The notes beneath the pieces are model-generated. The model was not told the DNA's origin and did no database searches. It saw only the letters and a program-made list of their open reading frames with translations. Shown here piece after piece: positions 34,632 through 43,003 of a stretch of 64,000 nt of DNA (the stretch's first letter is position 1; each line of letters begins with the position of its first letter). Source of the DNA: Deltaproteobacteria bacterium (GTDB lineage Bacteria; UBA10199; JACPAL01; JAHFST01); NCBI GenBank assembly GCA_023265625.1, contig JAHFST010000007.1, positions 62,001 to 126,000 on the forward strand. Reading direction: 5' to 3'. The translations under genes and the position numbers were made by a program.

Positions 34632-35885
34632 TTACAACGGCTTGAAATCAAAAATGAACTCCCTGCCTCTTTTGGACATTTGCAATAGTCCCTTGTCGCA
34701 CAAATCAGTCAGGTCCGAGCGTCCCGTTTCGTAGACCACTTTCGTGATCTTCAAATATTTTTTAATGGTAATCGGAAGAAGCTTATTGCGGAAATGGAGC
34801 TGAAACAACTTTTCCTGCCGTGGGTTTAGTGCAATATTCTGGCTCCTTATTTTGTTGAACCAGTCAGAGAGGGTCTCTTCATTCCTTTTCTCAGATTCCA
34901 CGACAGAAATGGCCTCCAGCACCATTTTCACTGAGTACAGGAGGAAGTAGGTTAAATCGGAATCATATTCTTCGACATTCAAAATCGACTGGTAATAACT
35001 TTTCCGATTGGTGGCAATCGCCTTCGAGATGGAAAAGAATTTCATAAAATCATAATCGTGCTTAAGCAGGTAATAGTACATGAGGGCCCGTGCCGTTCGA
35101 CCGTTGCCGTCGAAGAATGGATGCACATAGACGGTATAAAAATGAATGATAGAGGCCTTGATCACGGGATGGAGAAAAAGGAATTCAACCCCCTCCAGGT
35201 TGCTCCAGTTGTATAAATCCTGCATCCTGTTCGGCACTTCAGAGGCCGGTGGTGCGGTGTAATCAACCTTCTGTTTGGCCTCGTCCCACACCACCACCTG
35301 ATCGTTTCGGTATTGTCCCGAAAAGGGTTCGTCTTCAGGATCGAGCGTTGCTTCGGTTACGATCTTGTGCAGTTCGCAAACAAATTCATGATCCAGCGGC
35401 CTCGGCAAACTTTTTAGCAGGAATTCCATCGTCCGAAAATTATTCAGAACCATCCGCTCGCTGCGATCCTTGGGTCTTTCATGATTGCGAATCATCTCAT
35501 GGGCCCTTTTGTGGGTCGTCTTGGCCCCTTCGATCCACGAAGAGTAGTAGGCTTCATCAATCAAGTTTCTGACCAGGAGATCCCCAAGAACCGAAGGGGT
35601 TGTGACCTCCTGCCACCGCGCCCTTTGGATGTCGATTTCATGCAGCATCTTTTCAATGCGGGGGATGTTCCAATACCAAAAGGATCGTCCCTGTTGATCG
35701 AGCAGATTGTAAAGGAGTTCTGACTTCCTGGAACGAATCGCCAGGATAAACTCCAGTAATTTTTCGTCCTTAAACTCATTAGGAATTCGGTATTTTATCT
35801 CACGAGGAGAATAGTAGTAGTCATTCATCGTTTCAGTAAAAACGAATCTTTTCAGGTTATTATCTGTGGTAATTTCTTTTTCCAT
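34632..35885 (-). CDS. Fic-family protein with N-terminal inhibitory motif
   Basis: A 417-residue Fic (AMPylase-type) protein. The active-site loop HPFFDGNGRTAR is complete, with His, Asn and both Arg in place. The class II auto-inhibitory helix is seen as SSWIEGAKTT around residue 115. A C-terminal winged-helix-like region (ITIKKYLKITKVVYETGRSDLTDLCDKGLL) suggests DNA binding. The upstream region holds three phased ATACTAAT repeats. AT-richer than its neighbours, consistent with acquisition. Confidence 0.93.
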   Translation of the reverse strand: MEKEITTDNNLKRFVFTETMNDYYYSPREIKYRIPNEFKDEKLLEFILAIRSRKSELLYNLLDQQGRSFWYWNIPRIEKMLHEIDIQRARWQEVTTPSVLGDLLVRNLIDEAYYSSWIEGAKTTHKRAHEMIRNHERPKDRSERMVLNNFRTMEFLLKSLPRPLDHEFVCELHKIVTEATLDPEDEPFSGQYRNDQVVVWDEAKQKVDYTAPPASEVPNRMQDLYNWSNLEGVEFLFLHPVIKASIIHFYTVYVHPFFDGNGRTARALMYYYLLKHDYDFMKFFSISKAIATNRKSYYQSILNVEEYDSDLTYFLLYSVKMVLEAISVVESEKRNEETLSDWFNKIRSQNIALNPRQEKLFQLHFRNKLLPITIKKYLKITKVVYETGRSDLTDLCDKGLLQMSKRGREFIFDFKPL

Positions 35886-35886
35886 A

Positions 35887-35926
35887 ATACTAATTATATA
35901 CTAATAACTACTATTTAAATACTAAT
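35887..35926. promoter_or_regulatory. Three phased ATACTAAT repeats upstream of fic
   Basis: ATACTAAT occurs at 35887-35894, 35898-35905 and 35919-35926, offsets of 11 and 21 bp (one and two helical turns), in an AT-rich stretch directly before the Fic start codon. This is a likely operator, perhaps for autoregulation through the Fic protein's C-terminal domain. Confidence 0.6.
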
Positions 35927-35982
35927 TGATGGGCTTTGTCAAGTTTCTGATGTCTATCTTTGTTGAGTTCTTTCAAAATCAG

Positions 35983-36009
35983 ACAACTTTTCTCGTTCAG
36001 CCCCGATAA
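35983..36009 (+). promoter_or_regulatory. Sigma-28-like promoter of orphan gene 36045
   Basis: ACAA (35983-35986) followed by CTTTTCT, 15-nt spacer, CCCGATAA (36002-36009; 7 of 8). A 35-nt leader with GAAAGAGG precedes the ATG. Confidence 0.75.
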
Positions 36010-36044
36010 CTATGGGTGTATTGGATTGAGACGGGAAAGAGGAT

Positions 36045-37748
36045 ATGATGATTTTAGCCATTCGATCAGCAGGACCGCGGTTGTTAGCCAGCGCATATGA
36101 GCAGCCAAGGCTTATTAGGATGCTTGTTTCTGGCCAACCGGAAGATCCTGATGGGTCAGCCCCTCAGGGGCATGGGGGTGGCGCTCCGTTTGTGGTTGAC
36201 CCAGATGCAGCCGCTATCGTGAAGGGGTCTGGGGTGCTTGGGGCATTTCCAATCGCAGTGATTGATTCGCATACGGAAGTCATTCCGGGTAAAATTTTAG
36301 CCGACTTCGAGATCGAAGCCTGGCGTCAGTCCAAGGGAGAGGTTTGGGCGGAATGGGTGGAATCCTTTGATAACCAAGATCCCTGTCAAGCTTTGCTGGA
36401 TCGGGCGGCAGCTTATCACTGTTCGCATGATTTGATCGCCCGTTTTTTTCAATTGCTCAAAAATGATTGGCGGTTGCCAACTCCCTTTTGGTTTTGGAAA
36501 CTGTCCCAATGGCTGTACAAGGCCATGTTGGCCGATATCCCAGTAAAAGCCTTCGAAGAACATGCGAAGATCTGCATGGAAGACGCCCAAAAAGAAGATC
36601 CCAGTCCACCGGAGGGAGGGGATCGATCATCGTCAATCGTTCGGGCAAAAGCCCTGCTGGGAAAAATTGCAGAACCGATCCAGGTGGCCTGCACTTACGA
36701 TGGACCTTGGAGGCTTAATTTTCAATCAGTGGTCCATTACAGCCGGTTAAAGCTACTGCGCATTACCTCATCGGAGTCAGTCGATCGCGCCGCGGTTGCT
36801 AGGCCCAGAGAGGCCGATGAAGCGTTTCGGCTTGTCCCTCCCGATTTTAGCCACCTCGGTGAAACGGCTTTTTCTTACGTCGCCCCTCCCCGTCCCGGAG
36901 AACCTAAGTCCGTCACCAAAATGAGGGTATACATTGAATGGATCGAGGGCCATGCCGGACAGATCTTGCGGGAGTGCTTCGTATCCGCCTTAACTAAAGG
37001 CGATAGAATGATCGGGGCAGAATCGACAGACCCCTTCGCATCCCCCTTACACATGTTGGCCGCAGGTATTGAGCAAAAACTGGGTAGGAACATCCCCTAT
37101 TGGGTAGGCGAGCTTTGTATCAACCACGGGTTAACAGCCTGGCAACTCGTGACGGCCTACGATGAAGCGGCTAACGAACGGGACCAGCTCCCTGAATTGG
37201 ATCAAGATCGCCATTCAACAGGTCCCGAGTGGACCAGACTTTGGACCTGGGATTTCACCCTGGGTGGCCTGCAGCAAAATATCCATGAAATCTGCGCAAG
37301 TGCAATCGCCTTCCAGGCCGAGATAGAATATACGCGAGACTTGTTGCCTTGGATTATTTCGGGCAAGGCCCATCCGGCCTTGGTTTCCTATATTCGCAGG
37401 ATGATTAACAAGGATGACTATCGACAACATCCCCGTGACGCCGGGATACTTTTGGACAACATACGTTTGGCAGTCAACTATCTGGGCCGCCTGATCGAGG
37501 TGGAAGAGAGAGACACGGAGACATCACTCTTGCAGCATTTTGATCGGATCTTCAGTCTCGACTTAAAAGCGCAGGTGAGACCGCACTTGTTAAACACCCT
37601 GAGCGCGAGTTCTGCCAAGGAATTTAGAAAGGGTTGGGGATCCGTGCTAGCGCATATACACTCGGACCGCACGATGGATGAACAGGCCGAAATATTTTTA
37701 AGAGAATTTATCCGGTTCGCATTGATCCGTAAAAAGTCTTTCGAATAA
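36045..37748 (+). CDS. Large orphan protein, sigma-28-like regulon
   Basis: A 567-residue protein I cannot place. Largely alpha-helical by pattern, no signal peptide or membrane segment. A Gly/Pro-rich loop (GSAPQGHGGGAPFVVDPD) lies around residues 35-55. The C-terminal 130 residues are long amphipathic helices (YLGRLIEVEERDTETSLLQH). The next regulon gene (37802) follows 53 bp downstream with its own promoter. Confidence 0.83.
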   Translation: MMILAIRSAGPRLLASAYEQPRLIRMLVSGQPEDPDGSAPQGHGGGAPFVVDPDAAAIVKGSGVLGAFPIAVIDSHTEVIPGKILADFEIEAWRQSKGEVWAEWVESFDNQDPCQALLDRAAAYHCSHDLIARFFQLLKNDWRLPTPFWFWKLSQWLYKAMLADIPVKAFEEHAKICMEDAQKEDPSPPEGGDRSSSIVRAKALLGKIAEPIQVACTYDGPWRLNFQSVVHYSRLKLLRITSSESVDRAAVARPREADEAFRLVPPDFSHLGETAFSYVAPPRPGEPKSVTKMRVYIEWIEGHAGQILRECFVSALTKGDRMIGAESTDPFASPLHMLAAGIEQKLGRNIPYWVGELCINHGLTAWQLVTAYDEAANERDQLPELDQDRHSTGPEWTRLWTWDFTLGGLQQNIHEICASAIAFQAEIEYTRDLLPWIISGKAHPALVSYIRRMINKDDYRQHPRDAGILLDNIRLAVNYLGRLIEVEERDTETSLLQHFDRIFSLDLKAQVRPHLLNTLSASSAKEFRKGWGSVLAHIHSDRTMDEQAEIFLREFIRFALIRKKSFE

Positions 37749-37768
37749 GAAAAAAAATAATTCTCTGA

Positions 37769-37795
37769 GCAACCTTTGAACTCGGGTTGCGATAT
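37769..37795 (+). promoter_or_regulatory. Sigma-28-like promoter of MBL-PP2C gene
   Basis: GCAA (37769-37772) followed by CCTTTGA, 15-nt spacer, TGCGATAT (37788-37795; 5 of 8). The ATG at 37802 is 6 nt downstream without a ribosome binding site. Confidence 0.65.
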
Positions 37796-37801
37796 CACCT
37801 C

Positions 37802-39277
37802 ATGGTCCCCGCAACCCTGCCGAGCACGCTCGAGGTTTTTTCAGTCCTGGGGAAACCCCGTGTGGTCCGGGGGGCGGAGACCTTTCATGGTGCGGCGGAG
37901 ATAGTGGCCTTGGGCTCGCGGCCCACGATGTGGTTGGAGTCCCGCTGCTTTTTGCTCAAGGGGGTTCATGGCAGGAACGTCTTAATCAATACGGGGCCCA
38001 ATCTTTACCCGGGGGAGCGATCCAGTCTCGTTTTCCAACTGGGCCATAGATTCGGCATCTCTCCCGATCAAGTTGATCTCGTGGTTTTGAGCGACCTCAC
38101 CGCACCCCATGCGGGTGGGGTCGGCCTTTTTCCGAATGCGCGTTACCTGGCCAGTGCGGAAAGCCTTGCGGCCAACTATGACTCGCAGACGGTGCAATTT
38201 TTACAAACCTCAGGTCGCCTGACCCTCTTGGAAACGGGGGCAAGGCATGCCGATGTCCTGTCTCCGGAGATTGAAATCTTGTGGAGCCATGGCGTCACCC
38301 CCGGCCAGATCCATCCGATACTCCCCTCGGCCCATGGGAGTTTGATCGTGGGAGGGTCGCTCTTTCCGGGTTATACACTGGCGCCTGAATTCGGCTATGC
38401 GCACGCGGCGGATTTAGACAAGATGGCGGCAGAGCGTCGGCACTTCTTGTCCCTCGCCCTGGAACGAGGGGCCTGGCTCGCTCATTCGATGGACCCGGTG
38501 GTGGAGGGTGTTCGCCCGTGGGGATCGGGACACAATATCACCATGCACAAGGCGCTGGATCTTCATTGGCCCCTTCCCCTGTGGCCGATTGAGTCGGGGA
38601 CGTTCGATACGCCCCATTTCGCAGGGAGTTGGGCCCTAGGTCAGGGAGATGAAAAAAAGGAACAGCAAGATACGGTCAGGACCCATTTTTGTGGAGGAGA
38701 TGAGTTCTACCTCTTGGCCGATGGGCACCGGGCCTGGGGTGCAGAGGTTAGCCATTGGGCCGTCACCCTTTTCCCCGAGCAGTGGCAAGCCGTGAGGCCT
38801 GTCGGGCAGGGCAAAATGGTCGATGCTATCCGATTGGCGGTCAAAGAACTAGATAGGCAAATTATTGATCATTTGGAAAGAGCTGATGGCGCCGATGGGG
38901 GGACTACCTTTCTCGGTGTAGTGGCCAGTGAGCAGGGGGCCTGCCTCGTCCATGTGGGAGACAGTCGTGCCTACCAGGTGAGTCCTCGAGATGGGACGAT
39001 CCGGCAATTGACCGAAGATCACCGGGTAGATAATTATCTAACCAGCTCCCTGGGGAATTCCCGTCCCCTGAAACACGTCGACATTCATCCACTCGATGAA
39101 ATCCCATCAGGGGATTTTCTGGTCCTGGTCTCGGACGGGTTCGAGGCCATTCCAGAAGTGTGCCTTCGAGATCTTGTGTTACAGACACCCGCGGAGAGCG
39201 CCGCTGTCGCGATGATCCAGTCGATGTATGGCTACTCGCCGGACAATGTCTCGGTGATTGTACTGAGGGAAAAATAA
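37802..39277 (+). CDS. Fusion of degenerate MBL-fold domain and PP2C-type phosphatase
   Basis: A 491-residue two-domain protein. Residues about 40-220 follow the metallo-beta-lactamase fold (NVLINTGPNLYPG, VDLVVLSDLTAPHAGGVGLFP, SAHGSLIVGGSLFPG), but the HxHxDH zinc motif is reduced to SDLTAPHAGG, so hydrolase activity is doubtful. Residues about 295-490 are a PPM/PP2C serine/threonine phosphatase: LLADGHRAWG, GGTTFLGVVAS, HVGDSRAYQV, LVLVSDGFEAI, YSPDNVSVIVL. The metal Asp residues in DGH, SDG and DN are present. It could dephosphorylate a regulator in the same regulon. Leaderless start at 37802. Confidence 0.85.
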   Translation: MVPATLPSTLEVFSVLGKPRVVRGAETFHGAAEIVALGSRPTMWLESRCFLLKGVHGRNVLINTGPNLYPGERSSLVFQLGHRFGISPDQVDLVVLSDLTAPHAGGVGLFPNARYLASAESLAANYDSQTVQFLQTSGRLTLLETGARHADVLSPEIEILWSHGVTPGQIHPILPSAHGSLIVGGSLFPGYTLAPEFGYAHAADLDKMAAERRHFLSLALERGAWLAHSMDPVVEGVRPWGSGHNITMHKALDLHWPLPLWPIESGTFDTPHFAGSWALGQGDEKKEQQDTVRTHFCGGDEFYLLADGHRAWGAEVSHWAVTLFPEQWQAVRPVGQGKMVDAIRLAVKELDRQIIDHLERADGADGGTTFLGVVASEQGACLVHVGDSRAYQVSPRDGTIRQLTEDHRVDNYLTSSLGNSRPLKHVDIHPLDEIPSGDFLVLVSDGFEAIPEVCLRDLVLQTPAESAAVAMIQSMYGYSPDNVSVIVLREK

Positions 39278-39292
39278 CTTTCTTCATAACGT

Positions 39293-39319
39293 TTGACACC
39301 CACCCCATAGTATTATAAT
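39293..39319 (+). promoter_or_regulatory. Sigma-70-type promoter of RHH/PIN pair
   Basis: TTGACA (39293-39298) and TATAAT (39314-39319), spacer 15 nt, in an AT-rich stretch before ATG 39339. The spacer is short, so a neighbouring -10 such as TATATA is possible. Confidence 0.5.
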
Positions 39320-39338
39320 ATATAAAAAGATAATACCT

Positions 39339-39629
39339 ATGGACCACGTAATGACCCTCAAAATGCCTGGTAATTTGTTGGAACAGTTAGAGGCTCGTTC
39401 TCGTTCGGAGGGGTGTTCCAAGGGGGCGTTGTTGCGGGAAGTGTTGCGTCGTTACCTCGAGGGGGGGATGGACATGCAAAATCAGGTGGCCAGGATTACG
39501 GAGACGCTGCGGGAGGGTAAGAACCCTCGGTTGCGGTTTGATTGGGAGTTGCTCCGTACTCAATGTGAAGCGCCTGCCGGGATGACCTTGGAAGAGGAAA
39601 TGTGCGCTCATCGACGGAGACGGTTGTGA
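39339..39629 (+). CDS. Ribbon-helix-helix-type antitoxin
   Basis: A 96-residue protein whose N-terminal 45 residues (MTLKMPGNLLEQLEARSRSE then GCSKGALLREVLRRYLEG) form a MetJ/Arc ribbon-helix-helix. The C-terminal tail (NPRLRFDWELLRTQCEAPAGMT) probably binds the toxin. It overlaps the PIN gene by 28 nt. Confidence 0.82.
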   Translation: MDHVMTLKMPGNLLEQLEARSRSEGCSKGALLREVLRRYLEGGMDMQNQVARITETLREGKNPRLRFDWELLRTQCEAPAGMTLEEEMCAHRRRRL

Positions 39630-40072
39630 GGAAGGTCTTTATTGATTCCGATATCTTTGTCTTGGATCTGCGTTATCCCCGTGATGTCCGATATCAGGTG
39701 AATCAAAAATTTCTTGGATTGGTCCGCACCGGACGTATCAAAGGGGCCACTTCGATTTTTAATCTCCTAGAGGTCTGCGGGATTCTCTCCTTTAACCTCT
39801 CGGCCTCAGATTTAGTGGGTCTTTACGCCGATTTTTGTCGTCGTTACCGGATTAAACTCCTGTTTCCCGCCGATGCCACGGGTCAGTTGCAATACCCGAT
39901 TGAAACAATCTTTGGTCAGATTCAGAAGAAACAAGGACTGGGTGACGCCCAAGTGGGCTATGTTGCGAGCCGATTCCGGGAACATCTCTCTCATTTTGTC
40001 TCATGGAATGCCCCCCACTTCGAAGGACGGGTGGACCTCCCGGCGTTGCGACCTGATGAATTTATGTCGTGA
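39602..40072 (+). CDS. PIN-domain toxin
   Basis: A 156-residue PIN-type ribonuclease. The first acidic residue is in KVFIDSDIFVLDL, and NLLEVCGIL supplies the conserved Glu in the second segment. Later acidic residues are in QGLGDAQVGYVASRF. The start is GTG at 39602 (GGAAGAGG upstream) or GTG at 39626 overlapping the antitoxin stop. Its end overlaps the convergent GltB-like gene by 11 nt. Confidence 0.82.
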   Translation: MRSSTETVVRKVFIDSDIFVLDLRYPRDVRYQVNQKFLGLVRTGRIKGATSIFNLLEVCGILSFNLSASDLVGLYADFCRRYRIKLLFPADATGQLQYPIETIFGQIQKKQGLGDAQVGYVASRFREHLSHFVSWNAPHFEGRVDLPALRPDEFMS

Positions 40073-41588
40073 GAGGGACCGGGACCTTGGTGTAGCCAAA
40101 CACTTCCTTGAGCGTGCTGAATTTCCCCGGACCTGCGGAGAGTTCAATGTCTTCCATCGTGAATTGTCCGGGATGGGAATATCCCGCGGCCTGGGTGGCG
40201 GCCATGATCTCGTTGCGGAAGGATTCGATGTAGCGGACCAGGCGTTTGGACTGGAGTTCTGGGTCCAACCCGCGGATGAGCCATTTGTTGTGGGTGGCGA
40301 TGCCGGTGGGGCAGTGGTCGGTGTGGCACTTTTGGGCCTGGATGCAGCCGATCGAGAGCATGGCCTCGCGGGCCACGTGGATGATGTCGCAACCCATGGC
40401 CATGGCGACGATGGCCCGGTCCGGGAAACCCAGCTTGCCGGCGCCGATAAACAGGATCTTGTCCGCCAGTCCCGCCTGCGCAAAAATTTTGTAGATGCGG
40501 GCGAAACCCAATTTGAAGGGGAGTGAGACATGGTCGGCAAAGGTGAGCGGGGCCGCGCCCGTGCCGCCTTCGCCGCCGTCGACCGTGAAAAAATCAATCC
40601 CCTTGCCGGTGCGCGCCATTTCTTGGGCGAGTTCCTCGTAGAAATCGGTCTTGCCAATCGCGGCCTTGATGCCAACGGGCAGTCCCGTGGCCTCGGCGAT
40701 CTTTTCCACAAAATCGATGAACTCATGCACGGTAGTAAATTCCTGATGACGATTGGGACTGATGCAATCGACTCCTTCTTCGACCCCGCGAATGGCGGCG
40801 ATCTCAGCGGTGACCTTCTTGCCCGGGAGCACACCGCCCTTGCCCGGTTTGGCGCCCTGGGAAAATTTAATCTCAATGGTGCGGATCTGGGGGACGTCCT
40901 GACAAAGCTTTACCAGGCGTTCGATGGAAAAAGTCCCGTCGGGATTGCGGCAGCCAAATTTTCCAGTCCCGATCTGATACATGATGTCGGCCCCCTGCCG
41001 GTGATAGGGAGAGGCCCCGCCCTCGCCGGTGTTGTGATAACATTTTGTGGCCAACGCCCCCTTGTTGAGGGCCGTGATGGCCGGGGCGCTGAGCGAGCCA
41101 AAACTCATCCCGGAGATATTGACGATGGAGGACGCGCGATACGGTTTCCGGCGTTTGTGAAATTCCCCAAAGACCTTGGCGCAGGGGGTTTCCTGTTTTT
41201 TGTCATGCTTGGAACCGGTGAATCCGGTCTCACCGTAGGGGATTGCGGCATTCTTGATGATCGGATATCCCACGCCGTAGATCTGGTCGTCGGTGCCAAA
41301 ACCAAAGTAGTTATTCTCCCCATCGGCCGAACGCTCGATCCACTCCCGCTCCGAACGATTGAACGGGGCCTCTTCGCGATTGCTGGCAATCAGGTACTGG
41401 CGGATCTCGGGTCCGATTTTGATGAAGAGGTAACGTAAATGTCCGACCAGCGGGAAGTTATGGAGGATCGGGTGTCTTTTCTGCAGCAGGTCGTAGACCA
41501 GGAACAGGACAACGATCAGACCGAGGATCACCAGGGTGTAGTCCGCGGGGGAAAAAGTCTGACATGTTTCAAAAAACCAGGCGAGCAT
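40062..41588 (-). CDS. Membrane-anchored FMN-binding glutamate-synthase-like protein
   Basis: A 508-residue protein with one N-terminal transmembrane helix (DYTLVILGLIVVLFLVYDLL) followed by the GltS FMN/Fe-S TIM-barrel domain: MSFGSLSAPAITALNKGA, GEGGASPYHRQGADIMYQIGTGKFGCRN, KFSQGAKPGKGGVLPGKKV, FFTVDGGEGGTGAAPL. The Fe-S cysteines cluster near CIQAQKCHTDHCPTGIATH. Substrate unknown. It is separate from the true gltB at 60634. Confidence 0.93.
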   Translation of the reverse strand: MLAWFFETCQTFSPADYTLVILGLIVVLFLVYDLLQKRHPILHNFPLVGHLRYLFIKIGPEIRQYLIASNREEAPFNRSEREWIERSADGENNYFGFGTDDQIYGVGYPIIKNAAIPYGETGFTGSKHDKKQETPCAKVFGEFHKRRKPYRASSIVNISGMSFGSLSAPAITALNKGALATKCYHNTGEGGASPYHRQGADIMYQIGTGKFGCRNPDGTFSIERLVKLCQDVPQIRTIEIKFSQGAKPGKGGVLPGKKVTAEIAAIRGVEEGVDCISPNRHQEFTTVHEFIDFVEKIAEATGLPVGIKAAIGKTDFYEELAQEMARTGKGIDFFTVDGGEGGTGAAPLTFADHVSLPFKLGFARIYKIFAQAGLADKILFIGAGKLGFPDRAIVAMAMGCDIIHVAREAMLSIGCIQAQKCHTDHCPTGIATHNKWLIRGLDPELQSKRLVRYIESFRNEIMAATQAAGYSHPGQFTMEDIELSAGPGKFSTLKEVFGYTKVPVPLTT

Positions 41589-41605
41589 AGGTTTTAGACG
41601 GAGTT

Positions 41606-41830
41606 TTATGCCGGTGAATTGGTTGCTGAAACTAGCTCGGCTTCCAGGGGAGTTTTCTTCGTCAATTGGCTTACTTTCATTACTGAGAAGCCTAAAAGAT
41701 TACCTTTCTCATCTACCCGTTCCATAACGGCGTCATTGGCAGTTTCCCGCATAAATCCGGGCTTATTGGAAAATAACACCTCCAAAAAATCCCCTTCGGA
41801 ATCAAACCAAATTTTTACTTTTTGGGCCAT
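41606..41830 (-). CDS. DUF2283 protein, putative antitoxin
   Basis: A 74-residue protein: KIWFDSEGDFLEVLFSNKPG ... ANDAVMERVDEKGNLLGFSVMKVS, the DUF2283 pattern. AGGGGAG lies 4 nt before the ATG. It overlaps the upstream gene (41815-42126) by 16 nt, forming a two-gene unit of the type considered toxin-antitoxin-like. Confidence 0.82.
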   Translation of the reverse strand: MAQKVKIWFDSEGDFLEVLFSNKPGFMRETANDAVMERVDEKGNLLGFSVMKVSQLTKKTPLEAELVSATNSPA

Positions 41831-42126
41831 AGTTGCTCCCCTTTCTTGGGCTTGTCAGTTAGATAAGCCGTCAGTACAAAGGCATCTTCTTTCTCGTATT
41901 TTACCACAACACACAACCACTTGTCGCCGACCTTTGTACCCAAATAATAACGGTAATTCAAGGCCGTGTTTTTATCTGTGAGTGATTGTATAACACTCAC
42001 GGGATGATGAAGCGTCTCTACCAGAGCGGCTTCCATGTTAGTCATTTCTGGATGTTCAAGGATATGATCCAGTCTCTCATCAGTCAAACGAACGTCATGG
42101 CCAAGATAATCTTTTAAAATCTTCAA
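41815..42126 (-). CDS. Putative toxin partner of DUF2283
   Basis: A 103-residue protein: DERLDHILEHPEM ... VETLHHPVSVIQS ... YYLGTKVGDKWLCVVVKYEKEDAFVLTAYLTDKPKKGEQLW. The H-x-x-x-H-P start and the 'DAFVLTAYLTD' strand are typical of small RelE/BECR-fold RNase-like proteins next to DUF2283. The start is TTG at 42126 with GGAG upstream. Toxicity is inference from context. Confidence 0.75.
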   Translation of the reverse strand: MKILKDYLGHDVRLTDERLDHILEHPEMTNMEAALVETLHHPVSVIQSLTDKNTALNYRYYLGTKVGDKWLCVVVKYEKEDAFVLTAYLTDKPKKGEQLWPKK

Positions 42127-42178
42127 TTAGGACTCCGCTGCGCAGATTACTAGCTCGTTAGCCTATAAAAGCAATAGG

Positions 42179-42295
42179 TTAACAAAGAGGGTGAAACATC
42201 TCATTAATGGTCTTGAGCTGGGCGGCGGAAAATTGGCCGTACCACGCGATGGTCATGAAAATGTTGGAGATGGTGAGGAGTAGGATGGTGGTCAT
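42179..42295 (-). pseudogene. N-terminal fragment resembling DUF486 (DMT-like) protein
   Basis: An ATG at 42295 with AAAGG upstream encodes TTILLLTISNIFMTIAWYG then QFSAAQLKTINEMFHPLC-stop (38 residues). The pattern TxLLLxxSNIFMTxAWYG is the N-terminus of DUF486 membrane proteins, normally about 115 residues. It may be a truncated gene or a real single-pass peptide. Confidence 0.5.
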
Positions 42296-42374
42296 GGAAG
42301 AGCCTTTCACTATGGGTGATGAGGAGTCGACCTCGAGCAGATAACAGAATCCAAAGAATTGAGAGGGGGGTGAA

Positions 42375-42402
42375 GTAGGGGTTCAAAATTTTGAACCCCT
42401 AC
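42375..42402. repeat. 28-nt perfect REP-type palindrome
   Basis: GTAGGGGTTC-AAAATTTT-GAACCCCTAC is perfectly self-complementary, a variant REP unit just downstream of the 27-residue ORF; it may also terminate that transcript. Confidence 0.8.
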
Positions 42403-42405
42403 GCC

Positions 42406-42489
42406 TTAACCCCGGTAGCGCAGACTGCGAATGGTCTTGCCCTGCTTCTTGCGATGCTTCTTCTTTGTGACCTTCTTCTTTTTATACAT
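42406..42489 (-). CDS. 27-residue AURKAIP1/COX24-domain protein
   Basis: An ATG at 42489 with AGGAG 7 nt upstream encodes a very basic 27-residue peptide: MYKKKKVTKKKHRKK then QGKTIRSLRYRG. It matches the short bacterial AURKAIP1/COX24 domain (K-rich start, KKKxHRKK, then RxLRxR), related to a mitochondrial small-ribosomal-subunit protein. It probably binds rRNA. Missed by most gene finders because of its length. Confidence 0.8.
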   Translation of the reverse strand: MYKKKKVTKKKHRKKQGKTIRSLRYRG

Positions 42490-42504
42490 GATGTCTCCTC
42501 ATTG

Positions 42505-42530
42505 TGGGCGAACACAAGGTTCGCCCCTAC
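42505..42530. repeat. REP palindrome
   Basis: TGGGCGAACACAAGGTTCGCCCCTAC, a single REP unit upstream of the 27-residue gene. Confidence 0.75.
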
Positions 42531-42589
42531 GTCATACGTACGCCCTACGAATACAGAGGAAGGGACGCAGAAATCAATAGAAAACATTT

Positions 42590-43003
42590 TTAATGGGGCA
42601 GGTCGGTTTGCACGAGGGGGCTGAGGTTTTTCAAGGGGCGGAAGAATTGAATACCCAGGATACTACGGTCACCCCCCACATGGGTGACACGCCCGCGTGT
42701 TTCGATGTGTTCCGTACCATTATGCAGATGAATTAGCAGTTCTTTGCTGGAGGAGAGCATCTCCCAGGTGGCATCATAGTCCAAGGTGAGGCAAACACCA
42801 CCGGTGCTGATATTGATGGGTTTGCCTTCGAGTTCAATAGTGGTGTGCGCTGAGGAGGCTAGCAGCGAATCCCCTGACATGATGATCGTCGCCCGAAGTG
42901 GGTGAGTCACATCCAAACTGTGGCGTTCATAATTACGTCGTTCCACGAGGCGATCCCCCCAAGAGATTTCCTCAGACCATTCATACCTTGCTTCGAACGA
43001 CAT
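42590..43003 (-). CDS. PilZ-like domain protein
   Basis: A 137-residue protein. After VERRNYERHSLDV (RxxxR-type c-di-GMP switch region) comes the beta-barrel GKPINISTGGVCLTLD (motif (D/N)xSxxG variant NISTGG) and THVGGDRSILGIQFFRP. This supports a c-di-GMP-binding PilZ-type domain. ATG 43003 has no ribosome binding site; GTG at 42946 is an alternative with GGGGGG upstream. A degenerate regulon-like promoter overlaps the first start. Confidence 0.8.
   Translation of the reverse strand: MSFEARYEWSEEISWGDRLVERRNYERHSLDVTHPLRATIIMSGDSLLASSAHTTIELEGKPINISTGGVCLTLDYDATWEMLSSSKELLIHLHNGTEHIETRGRVTHVGGDRSILGIQFFRPLKNLSPLVQTDLPH

Noticed and set aside
36012-36029. Five-codon upstream ORF (MGVLD) between promoter and gene 36045
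   Set aside because: It has no ribosome binding site and nothing suggests attenuation; probably chance.
40530-41438. Long plus-strand open frame opposite the GltB-like gene
   Set aside because: Antisense shadow of a conserved gene in high-GC DNA.
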